Shown piece after piece: positions 1 to 12,867 of a DNA stretch of 64,000 nucleotides; position 1 is the stretch's first letter; every line of letters starts with the position of its first letter. The notes beneath the pieces are model-generated. The model had not been told where the DNA came from. It worked only from the letters and a program-made list of their open reading frames with translations, and did no database searches. The translations under genes were made by a program, and so were the position numbers. The stretch lies in NCBI RefSeq assembly GCF_014805625.2, contig NW_023998470.1, positions 1,113,632 through 1,177,631 on the forward strand, in the 5' to 3' direction. The stretch comes from Glossina fuscipes (lineage: Eukaryota; Arthropoda; Insecta; Diptera; Glossinidae).

Positions 1-1277
1 TCTATATAAAACAATGTATATTTTACACGGGTAAAACAAAAGCCCAGCACAACAAAACAGTAACATTTTGTGGCAGACATCATGGACTTAGTGATAAAAG
101 TTTTCTACTATTTCCTCTTATTTTGTTTATTTGTTTGTTTGTTCGTGTATACATAACACATAAAAAACAATAAATTCCTATACGCAATAAATGGTAAACG
201 AAAGACGAAAACCAGGTCAAGGAATGAATGGCGTCTTTAAATAAAAACAAGTCTTAAAGGATTTTCGTGTATACGCCATCGAATAGAAGAAGCAATCGTA
301 AAAAAAAAAGGAAAAAGAAAACAAAAACTCATTATTTTGTTCGTTAAAATCTTTGACTTGTAATTAGCCCCAAACGAAAGCCCAGGAATAACATATACAA
401 ATACAAATACAAATGTAAAGTGAACTTTAATTTATTTCATTTTATATAAAGTTTTATCTTTTCCCGTTTTAAAGAAGTGAACGGTAACTCCGATAGATGA
501 CATTATTAGAAATAGCAAATGAAAGGACCTTTAAAACAAAGCTCTAAAAATGAGCTAACCTCAAGTGCTAGCACACCAAAGGAAATTGAATTTCTGCATA
601 TACTTCGAATATTTGTACACTTGCTTAGCAAGTAATTTCAGTTTTGTTTTGAAACCTCCTTTTAAGGGCCTAATAAGTGGCTGTAAAGCAAACAAATAAA
701 CCTTGCCTTCATGTAATACATATACACTTGATCATCGGGAATAGCATAGCCATCTAAAGGCTTTATTGAAATCAGCAGAATTCCCGTTTCAATCTCTTTA
801 GGTTAAACTTAGAAATAAGCTAAGGTAGTCTCAAGATTTTACTTAAAATAAGTGTACAGAGAGAGCTGAGTTTTTCAATATGTTTGCAAAGGCTTTAGCT
901 TTTACGGATGCATTACTCTTTCGACATACCTAAGGTGTATATCATTTTATCTTTACAGTAAGCCAGTTAACGGGTAAGCAAAATTTCGTTTTCTTCAGAT
1001 TTGAGTACACTTGACAGTCGTACATTCAGAATATGAAACTGGCCAAGAATTTACGATTACTTTGTGATTTTTTTGAAGCTTCCTTCGGTTATAAAGCTTC
1101 TAGAAAATGAAGTTATGACACATTAAAAAATTGGTGGGGCCAAGACTTCCCTTTTCGGTACAAGTACTACAGGATCGCTCATAGAACATGCAACACATGC
1201 AAATTTTTGTAAATTCATCTGGTATAGTTTATGAGTAAAAAACTAGTCTTTTAATCAATTTGGAAAGCTGATTGAAC
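1..1277. other. AT-rich non-coding stretch
   Basis: I see no gene here. The stretch contains short A runs and TTTG repeats (around 128-145) and no long open frame on either strand. Confidence 0.6.
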
Positions 1278-1556
1278 TCAGTTTACGTGCTGACACTATA
1301 GGCGTGTCCTTTGACCGATTTGGCTCAGCTTCAAGTGCGTGCAAGAACTTCCAATGTTTCTGCCAAATTTGCTTCTACCAAGAAAACTTACAACAGCCCT
1401 TGCACAGACAGCCAGGCGGACATTCTTATATCGATTTAGAATTTGATGCCGATCAAGAATATACATACTTTCTGGGTTCTCTGAAGCTTCCTTCTGAGTG
1501 TTGCAAATGTTTTGACAAAATGAATACACAGCTCATCCTTTAGTGAGGGGTATAAA
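1278..1556 (+). repeat. Diverged copy of the GGACGG/TIR repeat family
   Basis: The plus strand carries the family's module order. A CCAGGCGGAC core (about 1,412) is followed by CTTCCTTCTGAGTGTTGCAAA (1,488-1,508), and the copy ends in GAGGGGTATA (about 1,545). The 1,488-1,508 segment is nearly identical to 21,468-21,488. Open frames of 77-79 codons on both strands overlap this repeat and are not genes. Confidence 0.55.
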
Positions 1557-2734
1557 AATGTTGCCATTTTCAATATTTCTCGACAAAATTAGACGAAAAT
1601 AGCGGGTGTGAAGAATTTGTAGGCCCCTTATAATATGAATATACTTGCCAGAAATAAGCGCTTATTCGCGAAAAGAGGTAAAGAATTAAATGTTCTTTGC
1701 CAAAAGACTTTCACGTTTCAGGAATCCCGCCTATATACAAAGTTATGTTCCGTGTACCGCTTTGATTATAATATGTTAACTTATGTTTTAGTGTACATGT
1801 GTCACACTCAATGTGTGAACAATCAAACCATCCATTCTTTGAATATCATAATTCCTAAGACCAGGTGTATGAGGAGTGCCAAGGAAAAAGCCTTACCAAA
1901 GTATGATGGACCTTAGCGATGTATAGCGCACGTTCTGCACAGATTTTCTCCTCAGAATAAAATGAAATTACATCTACAGCTCGTTTTCCATCGAACACAT
2001 TTCCTTCATCTTGTTCATAGCCCCGTTTTTGTCTTTGCTCTCTTGGCATACAAAAGAGTTTTGCGATAAATGTGGTTTCGCCCTAATTTTCATACATATC
2101 TCCAAAAAAACCCATTGATTCAATATATTAATGATGAGGTTAAATTAGTCTTTGCTTTTCATTGTTTTCAAACATACAATCTATTAGTTTTCCTTTTCCA
2201 TTCCCGTTTAATCACACTGGCCGGTGCCGAGTGGCCTTCCGATTTACTACATTAATGAATTAAACTTGCATATGTATAGACGTATGTTCATAGAAACTTT
2301 GTTCATATTTTCCCTTAATAAATATATTTTACAAAAGTACAATACATTTGTTTGTTTGTTTTAGTTCATTTTAGTAACATTTGTATGAAAATTCAAACAC
2401 AAGAATCCGAAATTGTAGAGACTTCGTCGCCATGCTTAAGGGTTGTGGTTTAATGAAACACAAAAGGCTGCGTGAATAATAATAGCACTTATATAGCCTA
2501 CATGGAATGCATTTATTTTTGATGCCCTTCTACATAGCTGAAGCATCGAGAGGGAAGAAAAGAGAATGTGGGCAATAGAATCCAGTTTACCATTCAATTC
2601 AATTCAAATCAATTAAGTTCACCTTGTGGTCATTTCAATGATATGCAAAATGTTACACGTACATATATCGTAGATGGTAACAACAACAATTATATCATTT
2701 CATATTTTATGCAATGGGTCCGAATAGAAAAAGC
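1557..2734. other. Non-coding stretch, nothing recognised
   Basis: Only short chance open frames are present (93 codons at most). Base composition does not change and no splice-flanked exon is visible. Confidence 0.5.
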
Positions 2735-2763
2735 TAAAGAAAGAAAGGTAGAGAGAGACAGAA

Positions 2764-2818
<55 letters not shown>

Positions 2819-2849
2819 GAGTGAGAGAAAGAGAAAGAGAAAGAGAAAG
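2735..2849. repeat. GA-rich microsatellite
   Basis: This is an AAAG/AGAG-rich run with an uninterrupted (GA)n core at about 2,774-2,810, flanked by interrupted GAGA and GAAA units. It generates spurious Arg/Glu and Ser/Leu open frames (107, 76 and 70 codons). Long GA tracts can bind GAGA factor or CLAMP in flies, but nothing else here shows regulatory use. Confidence 0.9.
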
Positions 2850-4488
2850 TCTTCTGCAATGTGCCTTCGTTTGAATGCAGAATATTCATAAAGCAAAACA
2901 GAAGATAAAAGCTTATGCATGAAAACCTACGCAAGATTGCATACATTGAAAATGTTAATAAAGAGCTGGAAGCATTTCATAGGAACTTTACGGCTAACTT
3001 TCAAAGACAGAGAATGCTGCAGATAGAGGGAAAAGTGACAACTCTTTGTTACAGCTGCTGGATTCAAGACTTAAAAAATTCGATTAACATCACAAAGATG
3101 CTTTTTTTTAATTGAATTTTTATTAATTTCATCTTAAATCTCCATTTACTATAATAGAAATTGCTAACATTTATTTTCTAAAAACAAAAAGATAAATAAA
3201 TTAATAAATTTATATAGCTCCACCTACACGACTACCTCATCTTTGTACTTTCCTATTTTACCTAACAAAAGTGTCAATTTGTGTAACAGACAGAATGAAT
3301 AGAATTATTTTACTTATGCTTGCTTGATTGCTTTATTGCCAGCCCTGTCACTCTGTCTGTTACACAAACAAAAAAGTAAAAAAAAAAACAAAAAGTATTC
3401 TAGACGAGAATCTGCTGTTTACAATAAATCGTGTGCGTGTATTCCACCAAGCGCCCAAACAACGCATCAAATGTATAAAAACAAGATATTATTAGAACTG
3501 CTATGCACAGCTCTTCCCTTCACTTCATTTGCTGAGTAAATTTGCAGCGCCCAAAGACCTAATAAACACTTTATATCGCTTTCCTTTCCCTTTTAAACCT
3601 CGCTATTAACCATTTTTTTATCCATCTTAATATAAATACCTTGCACCGTTTGCGATGTATTAAGCTTTTACGGACATGAGATAAACACCGACCTTTTATC
3701 ACATCAATCGATTCCAAATTGGTTTCTCGTTCGTGTGGATTTATTTGGGAACCATGAATCTCCTTACCACCTTATGAAAAAAGGTTGTTACTGTTAAGGT
3801 TTAACTTACGTGTGTCCTTCTGAGTTAACTTAATAAGTGATTTACTCGCTTGTTTTGTTAGGGAAGCTTAACTTCAATATTCTGGAAACTTGATAAAACT
3901 AAGTCAATGTAGACATAGATACGAACTGTTCAGCCCGTCCAGGTCACCCTTTCTAAAAATCTAAATGATGCTCCAGTATCGGACTCTTCAGATATTAACA
4001 TATCAACTATCGTTAACCTTAATTCTAAAACGTACTTTTATAACAACTTATGCCATTATGTGCCTCTTACTTTCCTATGGGAATAATTAAAATGTTATTG
4101 TTTTTGTTTTTACTTTGAATTCATTCATTTATCTACACAAGCTATATATAAACGAAATATAATATTGTAACGTTATAATGCCTTTTTGTGATTCTACATT
4201 TTTAATCAATTTGTTTTCAGATTAAGTTCGCACCACTGAATTGTAATTGTTAGGATAGTATGCGTTTTATTTACTATTCCTACGGGATGTATTTACAAAT
4301 TATTTACAGCAACTTATAGTTACAACGTTTCAATTCTCCTTTTGGGTCTTTCCGTTCGAATATTGCAATTCAACTCTCTTGACTCGACTCACTTTATGCT
4401 TCGCAAATATTCTGCCTATATACCATTTTACGAGCAAGTTACTAGTACCTATCTTTATCCTGACATAACTCAAACATATCATTTTCAG
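2850..4488. other. AT-rich non-coding stretch
   Basis: No gene is recognised. The stretch has A/T runs and scattered short frames only. Confidence 0.5.
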
Positions 4489-4534
4489 CTAAACGTTCCG
4501 CTAGTTGCTGACAATCGCCAGCTGCATGAGGCAG
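4489..4534 (+). CDS. Candidate internal micro-exon (46 bp)
   Basis: A 3' splice-like CATATCATTTTCAG, with CATAACT as a possible branch point about 25 bases upstream, is followed by 46 bases and a donor-like CAG|GTAAGC at 4,535. Only one of the three frames is open. It reads LNVPLVADNRQLHEA and leaves one base over. The segment has a higher GC content than its surroundings. I do not recognise the peptide. If real, it would be a small exon of a plus-strand gene with very long introns. The leftover base would join the frame RKNLLTIICVGREADF of the next candidate exon at 7,867 without a stop. Both sites match consensus, but a 46-bp open frame is weak evidence and chance remains likely. Confidence 0.25.
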
Positions 4535-6285
4535 GTAAGCCCTTCCGATAGAATTTGGTGGCTTAAAAAACCGACTAGTGTTCATCTCAAACTACAAAAT
4601 GTGGAATTTTCCTAATAATATTATAAGCAGATCGCATAGTTTTTGATTTCAAATTCTATAAAAAAAAAAAAAAAAAAACCTAAAAAAAACATGCCAAAAA
4701 TAAATTTCTTGATGCAAGCTCCGCATGAGTTCATAGCTCGTAAATAATTAATCAGTGTTATGCACACTTCCACAAAACATCTCTGTCCACGGTCGGGGAC
4801 CGTTTTGCGATTCCTTTCTAATTGTAAGAATCTGAACAATAAGATAAAAAAGATAGTTTTGGAAATGCAAAAAATTGTAGTCAGAAAATATAAGCTCAAA
4901 GCTCAAATGAATTCAGCACCTACGGATTATCACATCTCGCCTATGTCGCAACTAAATGAACGTTTCATCTTCATAGCTTCATATGATTCTTAAGTTGAAT
5001 TAAATATATGTACTGATATCGATTTCAAGCTTTCTCATCTTCACATCAACTTGGGAGTTCACTTCTAGCTCGGATCTATACTGGCCGTGAGTGCACATTC
5101 TTTTCTTTCTTTTCTCTCACTGGTTTATTTATACATGGATATCGTTTGCTTATGCTTCCTTTATTTTTCATACTTCACGAAAGTTAAGTCCCAATCCCTT
5201 TTAAGTCTTTACACCATTCAGCTGGTGCTTAATTGTAGCAGAATTTTACATCTAAACAAATAAGTAAAAAAAACTATCTGTCCGTCTGTCGCATTTTTTC
5301 TGTCTATATCCTATTTCACTTCTCCTAAATATATAAACTTTGTCCCCGTCTTTCGGTCCGATAGCTTACTTCAATCTATTGGTTACATATTAAACTTGTG
5401 CTCTGTCTGCCCTTTCGATATCTGTCCAAGAAACTTCATTACAGGTAGCAATCGTATTTTGAAATCTTTTATCAAATTTGTGACACTGACATATTTTGAC
5501 CAAATGTTAAACCTTTTTTGCAAAGGCACTTGGACCGTTTTTAAAATAGCTTCTCGTTTAAATCCCTATTCAGAATAATTTCTCAATAATATTCTGCCAT
5601 ACTAGGGTGATTGGGAAAATTTCAATGAGATAAAACTGTTTCTTGACCTAAGACGCAGATGTCATGCTATTTTGATGTAGGATGTTTCGTGACCGACGTA
5701 TAGTGACTATAATATTTTATCTTATCTTTGAATTTTTTAAATAGCATTTTGAAGAGAGCATTTTAATATAAATCTACATAAACTTGCTAATAAATAACCA
5801 ATACTCCTATAACTTAATACAGCTTAAAAAAGAAATATTAAAATGGAACAAAAAAAATAAATAAATAATAAATTAAGAAAAATCATAACCAGCATCAAAT
5901 TTAAAATGAAATTTTATCGATATTTTAACAAAATAAATAATTCAGGCAAGGCATACATTTATAAACAATTTTTTTGTGACATAAAACTTGAAATTTAATT
6001 GCTAAAGCAAAATCTTAAGTCGAGAAAATTAGTTTTAATTGCATTACAGAACGTACTAAGCTCGACCAAAGATCTGCCATAGTCAGAATTACAAGATTAG
6101 ATATAAGAAAAAAACATTTGCGTATGTCTTCTACTCTTATGAAGTTTCCAGAAGTTATTGGAAAAATATTCTTTTCCGTAAACCTTGGAAACTTTTTATT
6201 TTTCACTTAACTTGAATGAATTCATTAAAAAGCCTATAAAAAACAACAAATAAAAGTGCTATAATCTTACAAGGCCAACTATGAG
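4535..6285. other. AT-rich non-coding stretch
   Basis: The stretch contains an A run at 4,660-4,690 and AT-rich low-complexity DNA at 5,750-6,000. No gene is recognised. Confidence 0.5.
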
Positions 6286-6320
6286 ATACCCTACACCACT
6301 TTGCTTAACCAGTTAACTCT
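6286..6320 (+). repeat. Left terminal fragment of the TIR repeat family
   Basis: The segment reads ATACCCTACACCACTTTGC followed by TTAACC. It is the reverse complement of the right end seen at 17,727-17,749. I could not follow the rest of an element from here. Confidence 0.5.
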
Positions 6321-6989
6321 GTCGACCTCTTTCTCGATATTCTCGTCTATTCGTCAAACACAGAGGGTGTGTATGAAATAAGGTTTTAGTGAAACGCCTT
6401 TACAAAATGACAAACATATTTTCTAGAATCCCTTATTACGGCTAATACATGTTCATAATGATAAAAACTTATGAAGAAATCCGACAAGGGAGGATGGGCA
6501 GATCATGACATATACACACTTAACTGATTAATTAGTAACACATTAAAAATTGTACACTATTTTTATTTAAATCCATAATTTAAACGAAAAGCCCTAATAT
6601 CTGAGGATATCCAGGTCAACAAAACTGGTCTCAATTTAACAAACCTAATTCACTTTTGATAGATTTTATTCACCTCCAGTTGCTGCCGTCACAACATACC
6701 ACAACTTAGAGTTTGTCGCCTCACGTTCAAGAGTCCCTATGGATTGCGCGGTTCAACAAATAGATCTATGTCCCTATGGTTAAGTTACCAAGAATCAATT
6801 TGCATCAGAAAATATAGTGAAAACTAGACTTTTTTTGCATTTAAAAGTTTATTTTTTATTAGAGCCACCATATAGTTTGGGATCCATTAAAATGGATTTA
6901 CTTGGTCCAAATTCGATAAAATTAAGTTTTGTATTAAACTATTATTATGAGCGAATTTTTATCAATAAACATTGAAAATTAGGCCCTTC

Positions 6990-7200
6990 TATCATATAAA
7001 GATTCAGTTTCCGTAGGAATGGTGATATGGCAAGAGATTCAAAGTATTTCATCGAAAAGCACCGGACGGACGGACGGATAGATAAGCTTAGATCAGAATG
7101 AAAAGAAAGAAAATGAATGTACATCAAGCCACTCTGAGTGTTGCAACCGTTCGCACAAACTTAGTACAACTTGCACCACAACTGGTGGAGGGAGAGTATT
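6990..7200 (+). repeat. Partial copy of the GGACGG repeat family
   Basis: It carries the CGGACGGACGGACGGATAG core at about 7,062-7,080, then CACTCTGAGTGTTGCAACCG at 7,129-7,148. These two family modules appear in the expected order and spacing. The terminal TIR-like sequence is not clear. Confidence 0.5.
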
Positions 7201-7379
7201 GCTGCAAAGCATGGCTTAATATAATTTTTTCAAATTTAATTCAATTAATTGCTGCGCAAATCCTTTCAAAATCGTACTCGTGCTCTTTCTATTTTTAATA
7301 ACATTTTTTTCTCAATATCTTTGACCATTTCTTGTCACACTTCCACACAAAATTGTTCCCTCTTCCTTTTTATTCTTTA

Positions 7380-7866
7380 GTAATAATAATAATGCCGTGT
7401 AACACACAATGTCAGGTCATAAACGCAATCATAAAATTTTGTAGGTGTATGTTGTGAGTGACGGTGATGATTATGTCGTGCGGGCTTATGTTATTCCCTT
7501 ATATTGTGCTTCTGTTTTCGTTATGTCAGACTGTTGCGTTATTATTATTTATATGCGTTGACATGGTTATTATACATGCGTTTTCGGTAGTATTTTTTTT
7601 TCTTTTTTTTTTTTTTTGTTATTTTAATTTTTTAGAATGTTTTCGCCGCTATTGTTAGGTCGCGTTGGCGTGACTTTTCTTTATCGCTATACTGTACATT
7701 CCTGAGTTTGCCAATAAAGACTTTTTTTTATAACTTTTTTGTTTTCGTTTGTTGTTACCACAATGGCTTGTAAAACATTATTACCACTGTTGCATATTGT
7801 AACGGTTTGTTTTTATGATACATTTTTTTATACCTGTTATATATTTAATTTTTTTTTGCTTTTTAG
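7380..7866. other. T-rich simple-sequence block
   Basis: Long T runs occur near 7,590-7,640 and 7,720-7,860. Hydrophobic Phe/Leu frames on the plus strand follow from T-richness. The texture resembles a polypyrimidine-rich fly intron, and the block ends in a strong acceptor-like TTTTTTTTTGCTTTTTAG at 7,866. Confidence 0.5.
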
Positions 7867-7919
7867 AAAAAATTTACTGACAATTATTTGCGTCGGCAGA
7901 GAAGCCGATTTCTTGCTAG
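7867..7919 (+). CDS. Candidate 53-bp exon, or ratchet-type splice point
   Basis: A long T tract ends in GCTTTTTAG. After 53 bases comes a perfect donor, CTAG|GTAAGTAAAT. Two frames are open. One reads NLLTIICVGREADFLL, the other KKFTDNYLRRQRSRFLA. Together with the candidate at 4,489-4,534 the first frame stays open through the junction, and the two exons add up to 99 bases. The 3' end of this segment, TTTCTTGCTAG|GTAAGT, itself combines an acceptor and a donor, so the site could instead be a recursive splice site with no retained exon. I do not recognise the peptide. Confidence 0.25.
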
Positions 7920-10679
7920 GTAAGTAAATCTACAATGTTTTGCTGATTGTTTACCAAACTAAGGGGAATAATTCGGCCAACAGATGTTTAACGATAGATT
8001 TATTACTAAATATCTTAGGTCAACAGCTCTCCTGCCGACATGAAATTTCTCTCATCTTTAAAATAATTAATTTATTAAACGGAATCAACATACGAAAAGA
8101 ACAGACGATGGTCACTATTGTGTGATAGAAGTCTTTTTCCGGCCTTGGAGTGTTTTTTGCAAACTTGATTCCTAACGACACAATTTTTTGCTTCGTCTAA
8201 TTGAGATCAAATGTTAAACATTTTCGTATATAATTTTAAATGATTGGACTCTGCCGACAGCTAACGCAGCTTACTGGATTACTTTATTTATGAGCGTAGC
8301 CTATTGCCTGAATTCGCGACTGAATTCGTCCACCGAGTAGCATAGCGTACCACTTTATTGCAAGCAGATGCCGTTTCATATCATTCATTGTTTCAATTGT
8401 TTTACCCATGGCTGAAACATGTTGAATACTCTTGTTCAAATCGGATGTCGCTTTTTAATTCCAGCTTCCATCACGCAGCGTATTTTATTAAAAGAAGGTC
8501 GTTAAAATAGAAACACAACCCAATATTGTTGTTGATATATGCTGCACATTAAGCAACCAAGTTTTGTGAATGTAAAGATTCGATCAATTTCTGAGAAGTA
8601 CGACCTTTGCAATGAAAATCGTGATCATGCTTGACCTCCGCAATGTTTGCCTAACACAATTCACAAATTTTGAACCTCTTGAATTAATCTTCTTTTCCAC
8701 AAACTTTCGTGTCTGTTTAACACAGAAACATCAAAAAGTGTATAAGTGCAGCACAGCTGATCTCTTCTACAAGTCTTTTCCTCCATTTATATAAGAGGAA
8801 GATCAAAACATTCGCAGGCCGCAAACTGTGGCACCTTTATAATCCTTCTGACAGAATATGGTTGTTAATGAAAAGTTATTCAAATCAATTAGTAGGCGCT
8901 CATGGTGCCAAATACGGAACGGTTGATGAATCTTTGAAAATCAAAAATCTGCTAAAAAAACTGCCACAACATAACCTCAAAAAAAGGAAGAATGCCGTGT
9001 GTAACACGTGTGAAACACTCCCATAGAAAGACCTTGTTAACGTTAAGTATGTGTTTTAGCTAAATGAATGAATACAGTGGTCCTCCTCTCCTCCTCTTTC
9101 GTTTACTCGTTTTGTTATCGCTATTGTAAAGTCCTTAAAATTATTGTAAACAGAATGATTTACTTGAAATATCCATTTTACTCTGATGATGGGATACGAA
9201 CAAAGCATGTCCGTTCAATCAAAATTGATTAGATTTTCAATCGCAAAAATTTAACAATTACATCGATAGCAAGATAAATCGTCTCAGCTGACATTGATTA
9301 CACTGTAATTTTCATGAATGTCCGTTTTAATGGTTAAATCTTATAAACATTGATCAACAACAACTGCAATAATGTCAACAACAGAGCAAGAGATAGGCAA
9401 TGAGTTTGTAATCAAATATGAAATACAATTTCGAGAATTTTCATCATCTATCTATAGGAATTTAAGCGCTATTCAAAGCGAATATATTTCAAACAATGTA
9501 AATTGGCACTTATTATCAGAACGATAGTATACTCCCGTCCGATAGTATCGACTATTTTACATATTTGTACGAAATACGATAAGCAACTTTTTTTTTGCCC
9601 AAAATGACATCAACTGCCGCTTTATACATTATATAGCTAAGCATTAATTGCGGCCCTAAATACCGCAAAGCGAACGGAAGATGATTTGCCTCCTGTTTGA
9701 CGTATACGTTCAAATAATAGGTCAAATGAATTCAAATCCATTTCTTCGCTATCTAAAAGTCAATACAATCGTCATTGCCTGAAGGTATACGGACTTTGGC
9801 GTACGGTTTGTAAACCAAATAAATACAAACATCACGATATAAAAGTGAAATAGATTCGTTCGATTTCGCAATATTTTCAAACTATATTTAGCTATGCTTG
9901 CATCTCCATCCAAGGCAATCGTTGCATTCCGTGTAGCAAAGCAGATTTCCAGTATTAAACTTGAATTACATAACGTATTACTCTCATTCTCAGCGTTAAA
10001 GAAAGACCACAATAACAGCAACCTGCGATTTTGGTGAACTTTTACAGAATCTTTTGCAGACTTTGTCAAATATTATTTAATAATTGTTTTCCTTAGTTTG
10101 TGTTGTGCATTAACCTCAAAATAGAGACGCGGGGCCTTCGTTTAGCTTAAAATTCCACTTCTCTATTACTTCTCTGTCAATGTCGTGTGTGTACTAAGAA
10201 CATAGGCAATAATAATGCAACGCATAACAGGATGAACACATACAACAGTTTGTATTAACTCTGAAAAATTGGCTAAGTTTGTTTTAACTGTTCTTCAGTA
10301 TTATTTTCTTTTTGTGCCATGCATAACTTGTGAGACAATAGGAGCAGTACATGAGGAGGCACGAAATCGTCTTTTCTTTAATGCTATCAATCGATTTAGA
10401 ATCATTTTTCGAATCGACTTCACTACATATGACTGTCTGTCATTCCGTTCATCTAACGTCTGATCAAGTATGTTTGCGTCCTATTCAAAAACCACAATTA
10501 TCATAATCAAAAATTAGTCACGTCCTTTCATATCCTTCTACAACATACAATAAGAAATAATATTTTGACATGCCAATTGAATACCAAATAATTTCGATGG
10601 GATGGGATCATCATTTGATAAGCCTTGATATGGCAACTAGACGTAAGTATTGAAATTGTATGAGGCAAACAGTTAAAGC
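7920..10679. other. Non-coding stretch, nothing recognised
   Basis: A 106-codon minus-strand frame at 9,749-10,069 has no recognisable motif, and its length is within chance expectation at this base composition. No other gene signal was seen. Confidence 0.5.
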
Positions 10680-10712
10680 ACTTTATTAGACGAAGCTGTG
10701 TAGGATATTTGA
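10680..10712 (-). repeat. Terminal fragment of the TIR repeat family
   Basis: CTTTATTAGACGAAGCTGTG leading into TAGGATATTTGAC resembles 14,565-14,600 (TTATTAGGCGAAGATGTG then TAGGGTATC). It is a terminal piece only. Confidence 0.4.
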
Positions 10713-12563
10713 CAGTCGGGCTAATCCAACTATGAAATTTTAACCGGTTTATTTTCTAAAAAGACTTTCTAACTGCTAGGGAAACATGCGCGCAGTCTCA
10801 GTATTCTTTCTATTCAATAAACAATTTTCAAAGCAAGCGATTAATTGAAAAAAAACTGTATTCTTTTTCCAGTAAACATTTCAATTACAATTAGTTGAAA
10901 AAAAAAAAAAATTAAATAAATTTATATTAACTTTAATAAGCGCCGATGAAATCCGTAAAGAAAAAATTTTATACACATTGGCTTAATATTGATTAACATT
11001 CTTTCGATTGGATTGATTGGGAGTTAAGCTGATTAATACCATTGAAACGTTTATTATTTAATTACTTTATGGCTTAATATAAACCTTTATTAAACATTTT
11101 ATAGCTCTAATGAAATAATGTTTTGTATTTAATAGCACAATAATTCAGTCTAGGCATTTATGCGTCTAGTAAAGTATGATCGACATTTTAAGAACTATTC
11201 ATTTATTAAATAAATATTCACAAATTATTTCATTAATGAAAATTTTTCATTAATTGCAATCAATCATAGGAGTATTTGACGGGAAAAGTGGAAAGTTTTA
11301 CTATGAATGCGACAAAAACGCTGCATAAGACTGGAAAAAGAATGCTGATGTTGTTCAGGCCTAAGATGTGTTCTCAGATTTTGCAATAGTTAGCACAAAA
11401 GAAGTAATTCGCTCAGAAAAAGTCAGTAAAAAAGCTAAGAATGAAAGGAAAAAAACGGACCAAACAACCATAAGCAAGCGTGTCAATGCCAACGAAAAAC
11501 TAAATGTCGATCACTATATCTAAATGTTTAGGAAATTGCTTGAATTATAGGATAATCTTTGTGAGCAATTTTCACTTTTTTAATTTACACGATAAAATTA
11601 ATTTGCACAAAATTTCTATAGAATTTTTTAAACAATTTAATTTTAAAATTAATCTTTTTCGCGTCCGTTGCTTATTTTAATATTTATACAAAAATGATGT
11701 CAATTTCATGTGTACAATTTAATGAAGCTTTCTCTTAATTCCATTTTAATATAGGTTTTAAAACCACAATTTTAATGAATCAGTGCAAAGGAAAAATAAC
11801 GGCATTCACTCTTCGCATATTCTATGTCTCATTATCTAGCAAACCCCAATACATCAATGCTGTACAAAAAAAAAAAAAAACGAAATGACGTTGGCAAACT
11901 GGCGAACTTCGCTCATCTGCCATCTACCAATTTTTATACCCGATATTTCCACGGTGTTCCACCAGATTTCAAGTCAATTGCTTCCCGATTGTAATGTATA
12001 GAGGAAAAATTATAATGAGAGTTGTGAAAACATTTAGCCGCTATTTTAGGAGCGCTTTCATGAAACTAGTTTTGAAAATTTCGAAGTTTAATTCTGAATT
12101 ATAACGTGGACAGACGGACGGACGAGCGAAGTTTATTTTATCTGATATCCTATGGCAGAAGAAAACGATCTCTTTTTTCTTATTGAATATTACAAACGTT
12201 CAATTTAATATACTAAAGTTTTCCGGTAGCGCCTCTTTTCGACCAGAAATTCTGATGCAATTTATGTGAAGCATTAATATTGTAAAAATTACTTTTCACA
12301 CGCCCATATGCTTATTTACATTCACATGCATATTTTTATAAATTAATTTTTATAAATTTATATATATGTATATATATAAAAATATGTGCGCCTATGCGCT
12401 CATAAACATGTATATTGTGACATAGTTTATTGTAAACGTTTTATTATTATTTAGTGTAGTTTGTCAAACAAATAGACTATAACGTACGTGTGTGTGGGTA
12501 ATCATAACAGCAAAATATCGTTTAAGTATGACACACAAATGGATGAAGACTTAGCTTTGATAT
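10713..12563. other. Very AT-rich non-coding stretch with one repeat fragment
   Basis: The stretch has A runs at 10,899-10,911 and 11,867-11,880 and AATTTT-rich DNA at 11,570-11,680. A short GGACAGACGGACGGACGAG core at 12,107-12,125 is a further fragment of the GGACGG family. No gene is recognised. Confidence 0.5.
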
Positions 12564-12564
12564 C

Positions 12565-12589
12565 TATATATATATATATATATATATAT
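12565..12589. repeat. (TA)n microsatellite
   Basis: An uninterrupted TA run of about 25 bases. Confidence 0.9.
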
Positions 12590-12783
12590 GTAACCATAAT
12601 CATAATTATATTTTCTGAATTACACTAAGTATCTCGTCGAAAAAATTAGAAAAATTTAAGTCTTCCTTTTTTTTATTATTCCTACATCTACATCCTCGCT
12701 TGGAAAAGTAGCCGTCTAACTTAAAGAATATTAGGAGTTTGGCACGACGCAAGGAATTCATAGTGTATAATATATAATAATCG

Positions 12784-12867
12784 AAAAGAGAGAAAGAAAG
12801 AGAGAGAGAGAGAGACAGAGAGAGAGAGTGAGAGAGCGAGAGAGCGAAAGAGCGAGAGAGAGAGAGT
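12784..12867. repeat. (GA)n microsatellite with GC interruptions
   Basis: About 84 bases of GA repeat with GAAA, GACA, GTGA and GCGA interruptions. It is similar in kind to 2,735-2,849. Confidence 0.9.

Noticed and set aside
2568..2946. Arg/Glu-rich and Ser/Leu-rich frames on both strands
   Set aside because: They are translations of the GA microsatellite.
9749..10069. 106-codon minus-strand open frame
   Set aside because: No recognisable domain or splice context. A few frames of this length are expected by chance at this AT content in 64 kb on both strands.
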